DNA of 64,000 bases, from assembly GCF_965228935.1 (NCBI RefSeq), contig NZ_OZ245846.1, positions 434,001 through 498,000 on the forward strand. The letters run 5' to 3'. A model generated the notes under the pieces. It was not told the origin of the DNA. It saw only the letters and a list, made by a program, of their open reading frames with translations, and ran no database searches. The position numbers were made by a program, and so were the translations under genes. Numbering within the stretch: the first letter of the stretch is position 1; every line of letters begins with the position of its first letter. Below, piece after piece: positions 8,742-16,721 of this stretch. Source of the DNA: Ulvibacterium sp965228935. GTDB lineage: Bacteria; Bacteroidota; Bacteroidia; Flavobacteriales; Flavobacteriaceae.

Positions 8742-10055
8742 ATGAAAAATATGGAAGAACATAATTATGACAGAAGAAATTGGTTGAAGCTCGTGGCATT
8801 GGCCAATACAGGTATCCTATTACCAACCCCGCTACTTTCCTGCATGGACAAAGCATCACGACAAAGCCAGGAGGAAAAAGTAAACACTTTATTGGTCATA
8901 TCGGGTTGGCAAGAAGTGAACATTGGGGATATTGCCCACACACCCGGACTTCTCCATGTCCTGGAAACATTTTTACCGAATGCCAAGGTCATACTTTGGA
9001 AAAGAAAAAGGAGCGAAGAAGTGGAAAAGTTGTTGAAAAGGAATTTTCCTAAAGTGGAGATTGTCTATGGAAGCGTAGATAACAACTATGACGTGGACAA
9101 TCCTGAGGTGTACGATGCCTTCAAGAGATCCGACTTATTGGTACATGGATCGGGCCCCTCCGTAGTGGGAAGAACCAGTCTGCAGGCTTGGCTAAAACGT
9201 ACTGATAAGCCTTTTGGTATTTTCGGGACTACGATCCAGGAAATAGACGATGATTTGGAGCAATTGTTAAAAAAGGCCGCATTTATCTTTACCCGTGAGA
9301 CCCAATCGATGGGAATATTAAAAGATCATGGTATTGCCGGAGAGCACATTGCCTTTGCCCCGGACGCTACTTTTTTCATTGACATCAGGGACGATAATAA
9401 GGCCAATGCATTTCTAAGGGAACACGGTCTTGAAGAGCAAAAGTTTATTTGTGCCATACCTCGACTTCGCTATTCTCCTTACCATAAAATACGAAAAGTG
9501 GATTGGTCGGAAGAAAAGATAAAGAAGGTCGAAACGGTAAACGAACGCCATAAGGAAGAAGATCATGCCAAGCTCCGAGAGGCGATGATAGCTTGGGTAA
9601 GGGAAACCGGTAACAAAATATTGGTATGTCCGGAGATGACCTACCAAGTGGACATCATGGACGAACTTTTAATTGACCCATTACCGGAGGATGTTAAGCC
9701 TCATGTGGTAAAAAGGGGTTATTGGATGCCGGACGAGGCCGCCTCGGTATATGCAAAGGCACATACTATATTAAGCTTTGAATGCCATTCCCCCATAATA
9801 TCGGCAGCAAATGGTACACCAATGTTCTATCTGCGACAACCAGAGGACACTATAAAGGGGCATATGTACTATGACCTTGGTTTTGAGCAGTGGGTATTTG
9901 AGATTGAGGATACGACAGGCAAACAAATAGCCGATACTTTACGAGAAGTTTGGACCAATTATGATGCGGCGAATGCGAAACTGAAAACAAATATGGACAA
10001 GGTTCAGCAGATTTATAAGCAACGGACCGATTATATAAAGAAAATTTACGGCTAA
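8742..10055 (+). CDS. polysaccharide pyruvyl transferase family protein, apparently exported
   Basis: The protein matches the polysaccharide pyruvyl transferase fold (GT-B-like; family members move pyruvyl groups from PEP onto glycans): VNIGDIAHTPGLLHVLETFLPNAKVILW at the N-terminus (a GNxGD-like motif), DLLVHGSGPSVVGR, KPFGIFGTTIQ, and the C-terminal SFECHSPIISAANGTPMFYL. Start: the frame is open from 8691, but the ATG at 8742 follows an A/G-rich AAAAGAAGAAG and begins close to a twin-arginine-like DRRNWLKLVALA, then LLPTPLLSC, a possible lipobox. That suggests export and membrane anchoring, odd for an enzyme that normally uses cytoplasmic PEP. It follows susD by 124 bases. It may be a glycan-modifying or glycan-recognising protein of the uptake locus; catalytic activity is not shown. 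Confidence 0.8.
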   Translation: MKNMEEHNYDRRNWLKLVALANTGILLPTPLLSCMDKASRQSQEEKVNTLLVISGWQEVNIGDIAHTPGLLHVLETFLPNAKVILWKRKRSEEVEKLLKRNFPKVEIVYGSVDNNYDVDNPEVYDAFKRSDLLVHGSGPSVVGRTSLQAWLKRTDKPFGIFGTTIQEIDDDLEQLLKKAAFIFTRETQSMGILKDHGIAGEHIAFAPDATFFIDIRDDNKANAFLREHGLEEQKFICAIPRLRYSPYHKIRKVDWSEEKIKKVETVNERHKEEDHAKLREAMIAWVRETGNKILVCPEMTYQVDIMDELLIDPLPEDVKPHVVKRGYWMPDEAASVYAKAHTILSFECHSPIISAANGTPMFYLRQPEDTIKGHMYYDLGFEQWVFEIEDTTGKQIADTLREVWTNYDAANAKLKTNMDKVQQIYKQRTDYIKKIYG

Positions 10056-10388
10056 GATGAATTTTCCCTGAAATCTTGTTTCGGAATTTCTGTATTGAAC
10101 CAGATAGGATCACTGAACATTATGGAAATTATCAAATGAGAACTATATGCACCTAGGTTTGCAATCCTAGGATTCCCAACTTAGTATACGAAGGGGTCTC
10201 CACAGGGAGCTTTAAAGATGAATTTGAAAAGGTAGGTATATCAGGATAATCATATGCAGGTTAAGCAACGGAATGATGACAATTAATTACAAGGAGTTCC
10301 TCTACCCAATAACCCCATTAGAGTTGGGACTTATGGCATGCAATCATATAAGTTACAAATCCATAGTACCCAAAAGGATGTATGTGCC

Positions 10389-10400
10389 AGCCAAATGGCT
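10389..10400. promoter_or_regulatory. palindrome identical to the arsR-promoter palindrome
   Basis: AGCCAAATGGCT is a perfect inverted repeat (arms AGCCA/TGGCT). The same 12-mer, on the other strand, lies at 16458-16469 between the predicted arsR promoter and start codon. It sits about 30 bases upstream of the predicted -33 box of the cstA-like gene. A binding site for the ArsR protein is inferred. Confidence 0.4.
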
Positions 10401-10429
10401 ACTATTTTTCCCGGGCAATTCATATTGCA

Positions 10430-10460
10430 TTTGTATACATATGTATGTAACCCATATTTG
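10430..10460 (+). promoter_or_regulatory. predicted Flavobacteria-type promoter with internal palindrome
   Basis: TTTG at 10430-10433 and CATATTTG at 10453-10460 (7 of 8 bases of TAnnTTTG) are 19 bases apart, the normal spacing. Between them is the 12-bp perfect palindrome ATACATATGTAT (10435-10446), placed where a repressor would block RNA polymerase. Start of transcription would be near 10467. Confidence 0.45.
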
Positions 10461-10596
10461 TAGCTTATGTGCCAAAGAGCGTGTAACATTTTGGGTATGA
10501 ATTTCCAGTAGTTGGGCTATGCTAAAATCAAACTGGTTGACAAAGGACCGACAAATATTGAGTCTGAAAAAGTAGGAGTAACAAAATCTATTTACA

Positions 10597-12063
10597 TTGA
10601 TTTCATTTTTAATTGCCATAATTGTACTGATATTAGGATATTTTGTTTACGGCAGCTTTGTAGAGAAGGTATTTGGGATAGATAGGAATCGACCCACTCC
10701 GGCAGTTGAACTGCAAGACGGTGTTGATTTTATACCCTTGCCAACCTGGCGAATATTTTTGATTCAGTTTTTGAACATTGCAGGTCTGGGGCCCATATTC
10801 GGGGCCATCGCAGGGGCAATGTTCGGCCCTTCGGCATTTCTTTGGATAGTCCTTGGTAGTATTTTTGCCGGTGCCGTACACGATTATTTTTCGGGCATGC
10901 TGTCCGTTCGTCACGATGGATTGAGCATTAGTGAAATAGTGGGAATCTATTTGGGTCAGGGAACAAAACATATGATGCGATTTTTCACTGTAGTCTTGTT
11001 GGTTTTTGTGGGGACGGTCTTTTTGGTAGGCCCCGCAAAAATTATTGATGGCATGATAGGCAATTTATGGGGCATCTGGGTATGGGTTGGTATAATTCTG
11101 GTGTACTACATGGTATCTACCCTGCTTCCCATTGACAAGGTAATTGGAAAACTATACCCTCTTTTTGGCATGGCCATGTTACTAATGGCCATTGGTCTGC
11201 TCCTAGCATTGTTTTTCGGGGATTATAATATCCCTGAGTTAACCCCGTCCAATTTGGTCAACATGACATCCAATCCGGAGAAAACCCCTTTGTTCCCTAT
11301 ACTCTTCGTTACCATTGCATGTGGTGCCATTTCCGGTTTTCATGCCACTCAGTCCCCCTTGATGGCCAGGTGCATGAAGAACGAAAAATCGGGCAGAAAA
11401 ATTTTTTATGGTGCCATGATAACGGAAGGTATAGTCGCCCTTATTTGGGCAGCGGCCGCCATGACCTTTTTTGGAAACGTTTCCGAACTTAACGCTACCA
11501 TGATCGCCAATGACAATAATGCGGCTTGGGTCGCCAATGAAATTTCCTTGAATATGCTCGGCGGAATTGGGGGGCTGTTGGCATTGTTGGGCATTGTTGC
11601 GGCACCTATTACCTCTGGCGATACAGCTTTTCGCTCAGCAAGGCTTATTCTCTCCGATGTATTCAAATCCGATCAGAGAAAGATGCGGAACAGATTGTAT
11701 ATAAGTGTTCCGCTTTTCATCATCGCCTTTACACTCACCCAAATCGATTTCGGAATCATATGGCGTTATTTTGCATGGAGTAACCAAACATTGGCAACAG
11801 TAGTGCTATGGACAAGTACAGCTTATCTGATAGTTAAGGATAAAGCTTATTGGGTAACCCTGACACCCGCGCTGTTTATGACCATGGTCTGCACTACATA
11901 CATATTGATCGCCCCGGAAGGATTTCAGCTGGGAAACCGCATAGCCTACCTCGGCGGTGTCATAATAACCATGTTGATTGCAGTACTGTTTTGGGGTTAT
12001 ATTACCAAAAAAGCAATTCTATATGGCAAGTCGAAAAATCATTTTCATGACTCTATACCATAG
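10597..12063 (+). CDS. CstA-family carbon starvation / pyruvate or peptide transporter
   Basis: A polytopic inner-membrane carrier of 488 residues with about 12 hydrophobic segments. CstA family marks: the N-terminal ILGYFVYGSFVEKVFGID, then LPTWRIFLIQFLNIAGLGPIFGAI split around residues 49-72, VLGSIFAGAVHDYFSGM (about 86-102), and CGAISGFHATQSP (about 247-259). Characterised members (E. coli CstA, BtsT) take up pyruvate, with peptides also proposed; this protein is the shorter form (CstA of E. coli is about 700 residues). The start codon is TTG, the only possible start between the upstream stop at 10579 and the first hydrophobic residues; AGGAG is at 10574-10578. Its position after the pyruvyl transferase homologue suggests pyruvate as a substrate, which is inference. 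Confidence 0.9.
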   Translation: MISFLIAIIVLILGYFVYGSFVEKVFGIDRNRPTPAVELQDGVDFIPLPTWRIFLIQFLNIAGLGPIFGAIAGAMFGPSAFLWIVLGSIFAGAVHDYFSGMLSVRHDGLSISEIVGIYLGQGTKHMMRFFTVVLLVFVGTVFLVGPAKIIDGMIGNLWGIWVWVGIILVYYMVSTLLPIDKVIGKLYPLFGMAMLLMAIGLLLALFFGDYNIPELTPSNLVNMTSNPEKTPLFPILFVTIACGAISGFHATQSPLMARCMKNEKSGRKIFYGAMITEGIVALIWAAAAMTFFGNVSELNATMIANDNNAAWVANEISLNMLGGIGGLLALLGIVAAPITSGDTAFRSARLILSDVFKSDQRKMRNRLYISVPLFIIAFTLTQIDFGIIWRYFAWSNQTLATVVLWTSTAYLIVKDKAYWVTLTPALFMTMVCTTYILIAPEGFQLGNRIAYLGGVIITMLIAVLFWGYITKKAILYGKSKNHFHDSIP

Positions 12064-12092
12064 AAAAACGTAGTTGTTTGAGTTAGTTTTTG

Positions 12093-12127
12093 AAAGGGGC
12101 GAATGGTAGTTTTCGTCCCTTTTTTTT
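12093..12127 (+). terminator. intrinsic terminator after cstA-like gene
   Basis: AAAGGGGCGAA (12093-12103) pairs with TTCGTCCCTTT (12112-12122; one G-T pair) and is followed by a run of eight T. It closes the cstA transcript. Confidence 0.85.
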
Positions 12128-12318
12128 GGTGATTACTGGTTTTAAAACACACATCCCAACTACTAATCAAAAGTTCCATGAAAGAGCAATTGAAAGAGAC
12201 CCAACTGGGAAGTAAACAAATCCCAAAAACGTTCCTTTCACAACACTAGAGAAAAGAGTCAAGCTTTAATAATGACAAGCCTTTGTTAATCTAACCTTAC
12301 ATGGCCATAGGTATGGTG

Positions 12319-13359
12319 TCATTTGTTCAGAATTTCGGTGGCCAAATAGTCATTGAATTTTTCAGGTTCCACAAAAGGCACATAGTGGCCGGAGTTTTCA
12401 AAATACAGTATGTCCTTATTAGGTGCCTTGATTTTTTCAAAATACTCTTGGGTAAGTGAAAATGGCGTATTGAAATCACATTTCCCGACGAGGAAATATA
12501 CCGGTACCTGAAAAACGGTATGCGTGCTAAGTAAATCCAAATCTATGATTTCGCCCCATAAGTGCTCCATTGAAAAGCTTTCGCCTTTGCTTATGAATCC
12601 TTGGTCGATGTGTTCTTTTGCCTTATCACTGATTCCTTCAAACAGCTGCCCCATTGAAGTTCCTTCACAAAAATGCCCATAATTTTTTCTGTTCCATTTT
12701 CTCAGTGTTTTGAGTGCGGATAAATCAGTTTTGGGGTCACCGGATGGATAGAAATTCAGAAGCGGTTTTAGTTCTTCCAAAGCTGCCCAATTTTGTTGCT
12801 CTTTAGCTTTTTGAAGATTGTAATCCAGGCAAAGTTTTTCGTTTTTTCTTCCATTTACGACCTGACCGACGCTAATGAACGCTTCGATCTCTTGTGGATA
12901 CCGGTGCGCCAGATAAACTCCTATGATCGTGCCGGCAGAAAACCCCAGTAAATAGGCCTTATCCTGTTCCAATTCTTTTTTGAGGAACGATAGCAGTTTA
13001 TGGGCGTCGTCCGTAAGTTGTTGGTAGGTCATTGATTCGGCCGGTGTATTTTCGGTAAAGGTCAGTCCCGTGCCCCTTTGGTCATAAGCAACGACGGTAA
13101 AGTGATCTTCGAGTTCTTGATTATAGGTCTGCCATAGGTAGAAATCAGAAAACCCGGGACCTCCGTGAAGTACAAATAAAATAGGGTTTTTAATGTTTTC
13201 CCTTTTTATGAACACCAAATGGTCAACACCGTTGACCTCTATCCTATATAAACTGTCAATTTTCTTTTCCGGCCCTGTTTGTGAGAACAAGGCACCGCCC
13301 CAAACTGTAAGTACAGCCAGCTTGATAATATTCCTCAATAGAAAATGGTTTAGTTGCAC
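12319..13359 (-). CDS. secreted alpha/beta hydrolase, proline iminopeptidase-like (S33)
   Basis: A 346-residue alpha/beta-hydrolase. The oxyanion-hole motif HGGPG is at 65-69, typical of peptidase family S33 (proline iminopeptidase) and relatives; YDQRGTGLT is at 92-100; the nucleophile elbow GFSAG places Ser at 141; the C-terminal ENSGHYVPFVEPEKF supplies the catalytic His. An N-terminal hydrophobic stretch ending in LFSQ (about 11-27) predicts export to the periplasm. The start codon is GTG, directly abutting the TAA of the upstream NmrA-like gene, which argues for cotranslation. Substrate could be a peptide or an ester; family membership alone does not decide. Confidence 0.85.
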   Translation of the reverse strand: MQLNHFLLRNIIKLAVLTVWGGALFSQTGPEKKIDSLYRIEVNGVDHLVFIKRENIKNPILFVLHGGPGFSDFYLWQTYNQELEDHFTVVAYDQRGTGLTFTENTPAESMTYQQLTDDAHKLLSFLKKELEQDKAYLLGFSAGTIIGVYLAHRYPQEIEAFISVGQVVNGRKNEKLCLDYNLQKAKEQQNWAALEELKPLLNFYPSGDPKTDLSALKTLRKWNRKNYGHFCEGTSMGQLFEGISDKAKEHIDQGFISKGESFSMEHLWGEIIDLDLLSTHTVFQVPVYFLVGKCDFNTPFSLTQEYFEKIKAPNKDILYFENSGHYVPFVEPEKFNDYLATEILNK

Positions 13360-14229
13360 TTACAGGCCATTTAAGTAATCATTCAAATATCGGTCAAAAG
13401 TTGTGTTGAGATATATGGGGTTTTCCCCTTTCCCCTCGGGCTCCGCTTTTCCTTTGGCAACCAAATCGGTCATTTCCACAAAGTTTTTGGTCGCATTATC
13501 GGAAAACCCGATACTTTTCATGGTTTTGCCCCAGTCCGATTTGGGAATTTCAAAGGTATTCACCTCTTGGCCAATTGCTTTTCCCATTGACTCGGCAATA
13601 TCGTTCGCTGAATATTCATTGGGGCCAACGATTTCAATTGTTTCCGAACGGTCAACCCCTTTCCTGATTTTTTCGGCAATGAATTTTGCCACATCGTTAG
13701 GCGAGATCATATTGAACTTCATATCGGTTGGATAAAAGGATGGCAACATTCCGTTTTCCTTGACCATATCCAGGGACATAGCCCAATTGCTGTAATAGTA
13801 GGCCGGACGGACAAAGACTTTATTGATATCCAGGTCTATGAACCTTTTTTCGAGCATATTGGACATTAATAGGTTGCCCGTTCCGCTTTCAAACTGGGCA
13901 CCGATAGAGGAAAGACCGATCAACGACCTGATACCGGACTCCTTGACCGCTTTGTGGTAATTGTCCAACAGCTCTTTCGTTTCGCCCAACACGTCATTCG
14001 AGGTAACATCTTCGGGTGTAAGCACAAAAAGGAGTTTACCATCTTTTAGGGCACTTTTCAACGCGCCAAGGTCGAAGTAATCGGCAATGATGACTTCTGC
14101 ACCTTTGCCTTTTAGCCAATCTGCCTTTTCTTCGTTTCTTATTACCGCTTTTACCGGTAGCCCCTTTTCTATAAGGTGTTCAACTATTGCAGAACCGACC
14201 TGTCCCGTTGCCCCTAGAATTATGTTCAT
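13360..14229 (-). CDS. NmrA-like NAD(P)-binding protein
   Basis: An atypical short-chain-dehydrogenase-fold protein of 289 residues. The N-terminal MNIILGATGQVGSAIVEHL carries the GATGxxG dinucleotide-binding loop (residues 6-12), followed by VKAVIRNEEKADWLKGKGAEV, as in NmrA/HSCARG-type redox sensors and quinone reductases (QOR2-like). The catalytic YxxxK pattern of classic SDRs is not evident, in keeping with the NmrA group. It lies in the ArsR-led minus-strand operon, 44 bases after the DUF1801 gene, and ends exactly before the hydrolase start. Probable role: cytoplasmic redox enzyme or NADP(H) sensor. Confidence 0.85.
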   Translation of the reverse strand: MNIILGATGQVGSAIVEHLIEKGLPVKAVIRNEEKADWLKGKGAEVIIADYFDLGALKSALKDGKLLFVLTPEDVTSNDVLGETKELLDNYHKAVKESGIRSLIGLSSIGAQFESGTGNLLMSNMLEKRFIDLDINKVFVRPAYYYSNWAMSLDMVKENGMLPSFYPTDMKFNMISPNDVAKFIAEKIRKGVDRSETIEIVGPNEYSANDIAESMGKAIGQEVNTFEIPKSDWGKTMKSIGFSDNATKNFVEMTDLVAKGKAEPEGKGENPIYLNTTFDRYLNDYLNGL

Positions 14230-14273
14230 GTTCTATCCAATTTTTGTTCTAAAATAAACCTGTTGGCTATGGC

Positions 14274-14651
14274 TCAACCACTTTTTGCCCTGAACTTTGC
14301 TGTGTTTTCCTCCTTGCGTATCCCTACAATTTTTTTGATGACTTGCTTGGGCAATGGTAAGTCCGGATGAAAGTGGAGCGTGGAACCGGAATTCTTGATA
14401 CCAAGGGATTTCAGTTCTTCTTTCATTGATTTTATCAGATTCGGGTTCATGGTATAGAAGCTGATGGCATCTTTTTTGACCCCGAAACCTACCAGCATAT
14501 AGTACAGTTTAAAAGTCGGGATCTGATAGCTTATCAACTCCTCGGCCTCCGGTGCTTCCTCTTTGATAATGGAACAAATTTCCTCCAACCCTTGATGGTA
14601 ACCTGTTGGTTGCAGGGTGATATAATCCATTATGGTTTTTGGGGTTTTCAT
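14274..14651 (-). CDS. DUF1801 domain protein
   Basis: A small cytoplasmic protein (125 residues) that fits DUF1801 (YdhG-like fold): GLEEICSIIKEEAPEAEELISYQIPTF in two halves, FYTMNPNLIKSMKEEL, and the STLHFHPDLPLPKQVIKKIV pattern near the C-terminus, where family members have a lysine-rich helix. Some relatives are called iron chaperones by similarity to frataxin-like folds, but no activity is certain. It follows the second hydrolase by 15 bases and is part of the ArsR-led operon. Confidence 0.85.
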   Translation of the reverse strand: MKTPKTIMDYITLQPTGYHQGLEEICSIIKEEAPEAEELISYQIPTFKLYYMLVGFGVKKDAISFYTMNPNLIKSMKEELKSLGIKNSGSTLHFHPDLPLPKQVIKKIVGIRKEENTAKFRAKSG

Positions 14652-14666
14652 CGGCTTGTCTTCGAA

Positions 14667-15530
14667 TCAGTCTGAAGGTGGTTTTGCATCCAGGAATAAG
14701 GGCACCATGGCCATTAACCAATCCGTCCGCTCCATGACCCCGACATGGGTGGTTCCCGGAAGGATGGCCAATTGGCTTTGGGGCGCGGACATAAAATCGG
14801 GGGTGGGGCCACCTCCTTTCAGACGGTACATTTCAACGGTATGCTCAGGTCGCACAACATCCGCATCCCCATTGATAAAAAGTATCGGAAACGGGATTTT
14901 GGAGATCTTCTCTGCGGGCCAGTCTTGGGGAGATTCATCCAGCGCTATGAGCTTTTTCATTAAAACTGGAAAATTCTCCGGATTGGGAGAAAGTGAGTCA
15001 TAAGCCCGCTTGAAAGGTGTGCCCTCCATATATTCGGGTTTCATCTGACCGATCATAGCGGTAAGCTCCGGGTACATCCCCTCCGATTTGTAGGAGGCCG
15101 ATGCGACCACCATTTTATTGATAAGTTGGGGATGTCTTATGCCCAATTGGAGTGCAACTCCACCACCCATGCTGTAACCGAACACGTCTGCCTTTTCCAG
15201 TTTCAGATGTTCGATAAGGGCGGCCACATCATCGGCAAGGTTCTCATAGGTAATGGGGCGGTCAATGTCAGCAGTCCGTCCATGCCCTTGAAAATCCATG
15301 GCTATGACCTGACGGTCCTTGGACAGCTTGGTCAGGAAATCCCCCCATAAGCTCAACGTGGCATAGGCCCCGTGAAGTATTACAATCGGTTGTTTATCCG
15401 TTTTTTCTCCGTGAAGTTCATAATACGTGTTCAATCCGTTGGTAGGGGCGTAATTGCCATTTTGGGCCCTTGCATTTTTGATTGACAGTAATACAAACAG
15501 TATAAGAACGGTCCTGTTCAATGTCTTCAT
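14667..15530 (-). CDS. secreted alpha/beta hydrolase
   Basis: A 287-residue alpha/beta-hydrolase with an N-terminal signal peptide (about 1-23, cleavage after ARAQ likely). Motifs: VILHGAYAT (oxyanion region, 50-58), MDFQGHGRT (78-86), the nucleophile elbow GYSMGGG with Ser120, INGDADVVRPEHT (acid region) and GTTHVGVMER with the catalytic His. These match the broad esterase/haloperoxidase-like group; the substrate is unknown. It lies 111 bases after the SRPBCC gene in the ArsR-led operon. Confidence 0.87.
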   Translation of the reverse strand: MKTLNRTVLILFVLLSIKNARAQNGNYAPTNGLNTYYELHGEKTDKQPIVILHGAYATLSLWGDFLTKLSKDRQVIAMDFQGHGRTADIDRPITYENLADDVAALIEHLKLEKADVFGYSMGGGVALQLGIRHPQLINKMVVASASYKSEGMYPELTAMIGQMKPEYMEGTPFKRAYDSLSPNPENFPVLMKKLIALDESPQDWPAEKISKIPFPILFINGDADVVRPEHTVEMYRLKGGGPTPDFMSAPQSQLAILPGTTHVGVMERTDWLMAMVPLFLDAKPPSD

Positions 15531-15641
15531 AGTCTTTATCCTTTTTTTTCAATGTTTGATATGTGTTTACTCATAAAACCCTAATTATAGGTGTTTAACC
15601 CCGTCGTGTTTCATTATCTCTTCGGATAGTCTGGGCATGCA

Positions 15642-16130
15642 TTAGGAATGCAGCTTTTGAAGAACTTTGTCCAGATTTTCAAATGCCATGGAAAGGCCTT
15701 CCTTCATCCCCATTTGAATGACCTGTTGGAGGTGTTCTTCCGAAGCATATTTTGAGGTTATTGTCACAACGGTAGTCTTGCATATATCCTTGAAAAGGTT
15801 CTTAAATTCCGATACGGGCATTTCGGGGTTGATGTTCCCCTCATCATCGCAGAACGCATCCTCGCCAGAGAATTGTTCATGGACATTGATTGAAAGGTAA
15901 TTAGTGCGGGCCATATGTTTTTCTCCCTCCGGCCCTACCATGGCATAAACACGATGACCGCCCTCTGAGAAATCCATATATGACGTTTCGGATTTCCATG
16001 GCTTTGGGGCCCACCATTGATCCAACAGTTCGGGCTCCGTCCATGTTCTCCAGACAAGATCGATCGGTGCGTTGAACGAGCGCTCAACCCTTAGAACATT
16101 TCCTTCCGCAGTAAAATTGGTTTTGTTCAT
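15642..16130 (-). CDS. SRPBCC (AHSA1-like) ligand-binding protein
   Basis: A 162-residue START/Bet v1-fold protein. It begins with a hallmark VERSFNAPIDLVWRTWTEPELLDQWWAPKPW (in two parts, residues about 15-45), followed by GGHRVYAMVGPEGEKHMAR and a C-terminal helix KEGLSMAFENLDKVLQKL. This is the activator-of-Hsp90-homologue-1-like group; such proteins bind hydrophobic ligands in a deep pocket. It starts one base after the arsR stop codon, the common ArsR-SRPBCC gene pair, so the two are cotranscribed. Confidence 0.9.
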   Translation of the reverse strand: MNKTNFTAEGNVLRVERSFNAPIDLVWRTWTEPELLDQWWAPKPWKSETSYMDFSEGGHRVYAMVGPEGEKHMARTNYLSINVHEQFSGEDAFCDDEGNINPEMPVSEFKNLFKDICKTTVVTITSKYASEEHLQQVIQMGMKEGLSMAFENLDKVLQKLHS

Positions 16131-16131
16131 T

Positions 16132-16452
16132 TTATTCGTTTTTTAGTTTGTCCAATAGATTGTCGAGACCTTCAAACCTGCCCTCCCATATTTTTCTAAA
16201 GGGTTCGAGCCATTTGTCGATCTCTTTCATTTTTTCGATTTTGATTTTATAGTGTATCTCTCTTCCTTTCTGCTCGGAATCGATAAGCTCCGATTCCTGT
16301 AGGATCTTGATGTGCTTTGAAATGGTGGGCCTTGCACTATCGAAGTTGGAAGCGATGTCCCCGGCGGTCATGTTCTGGGTGATCAAGAGGGCTAGTATCG
16401 CCCTTCGGGTCGGGTCGGCAATTGCCTGGTAAACATCACGTCTCGTTTTCAT
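16132..16452 (-). CDS. ArsR-family transcriptional repressor
   Basis: A 106-residue winged-helix repressor: DVYQAIADPTRRAILALL (residues 5-22) is the usual ArsR opening, and MTAGDIASNFDSARPTISKHIKIL the recognition helix region (28-51), then the wing LIDSEQKGREIHYKIK. No metal-binding cysteines are seen, so it belongs to the non-metal ArsR group that pairs with SRPBCC proteins. It heads the minus-strand operon 16452-12319. A palindrome between promoter and start (16458-16469) is a likely self-regulatory operator. Confidence 0.92.
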   Translation of the reverse strand: MKTRRDVYQAIADPTRRAILALLITQNMTAGDIASNFDSARPTISKHIKILQESELIDSEQKGREIHYKIKIEKMKEIDKWLEPFRKIWEGRFEGLDNLLDKLKNE

Positions 16453-16457
16453 TGTGA

Positions 16458-16502
16458 AGCCATTTGGCTACAAAAATAAATGAAGTCAAGTAGCTACGCA
16501 AT
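16458..16502 (-). promoter_or_regulatory. arsR operon promoter with palindromic operator
   Basis: On the minus strand ATTG (16499-16502) and TATTTTTG (16471-16478; full match to TAnnTTTG) are 20 bases apart. Just downstream is the palindrome AGCCATTTGGCT (16458-16469), which would cover the transcription start, an expected place for ArsR autorepression. A second palindrome, GTAGCTAC, overlaps the spacer. Confidence 0.6.
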
Positions 16503-16721
16503 ATGAGAAGTGTTAAATTTTTCTGGTCTTCATAAAAAATGGCGGATTAATGGGACCGATGTAGAAAAATTTCAAGTTCCGATTAATCGTTGGCTTTTTC
16601 TGAAATCTTGACAAATGGTTTGCCGGGCCTACCAATATATCCCTTTGTTTACCCAAAACCAAGATCTGTTCGTAGATGAAAACCGAAAGTTTCAAAAAGG
16701 GAAGTTCTCTGTCTTCCCCAA

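Larger units (their letters stand above)
10056..10596. other. intergenic region upstream of cstA-like gene
   Basis: This 541-base gap holds no convincing gene. It carries a CCTAGG pair (10152-10157 and 10166-10171) able to form a short stem, a 12-bp palindrome AGCCAAATGGCT (10389-10400), and a promoter with an overlapping palindrome (10430-10460). The cstA-like gene is therefore probably transcribed from its own regulated promoter with a leader of about 130 bases. Confidence 0.5.
8630..12088 (+). repeat. two copies of an 18-base direct repeat (8630-8647 and 12071-12088)
   Basis: TAGTTATTTGAGTTAGTT follows susD and TAGTTGTTTGAGTTAGTT follows cstA; 17 of 18 bases agree. Both lie in 3-prime untranslated or intergenic positions. 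In the second copy the repeat is immediately upstream of the terminator stem. It may be part of a shared RNA signal, such as a processing site. Confidence 0.5.

Noticed and set aside
10273..10500. 75-codon plus-strand frame in the cstA upstream gap
   Set aside because: It overlaps the predicted promoter and palindromes, has no recognisable domain and a composition like non-coding DNA.
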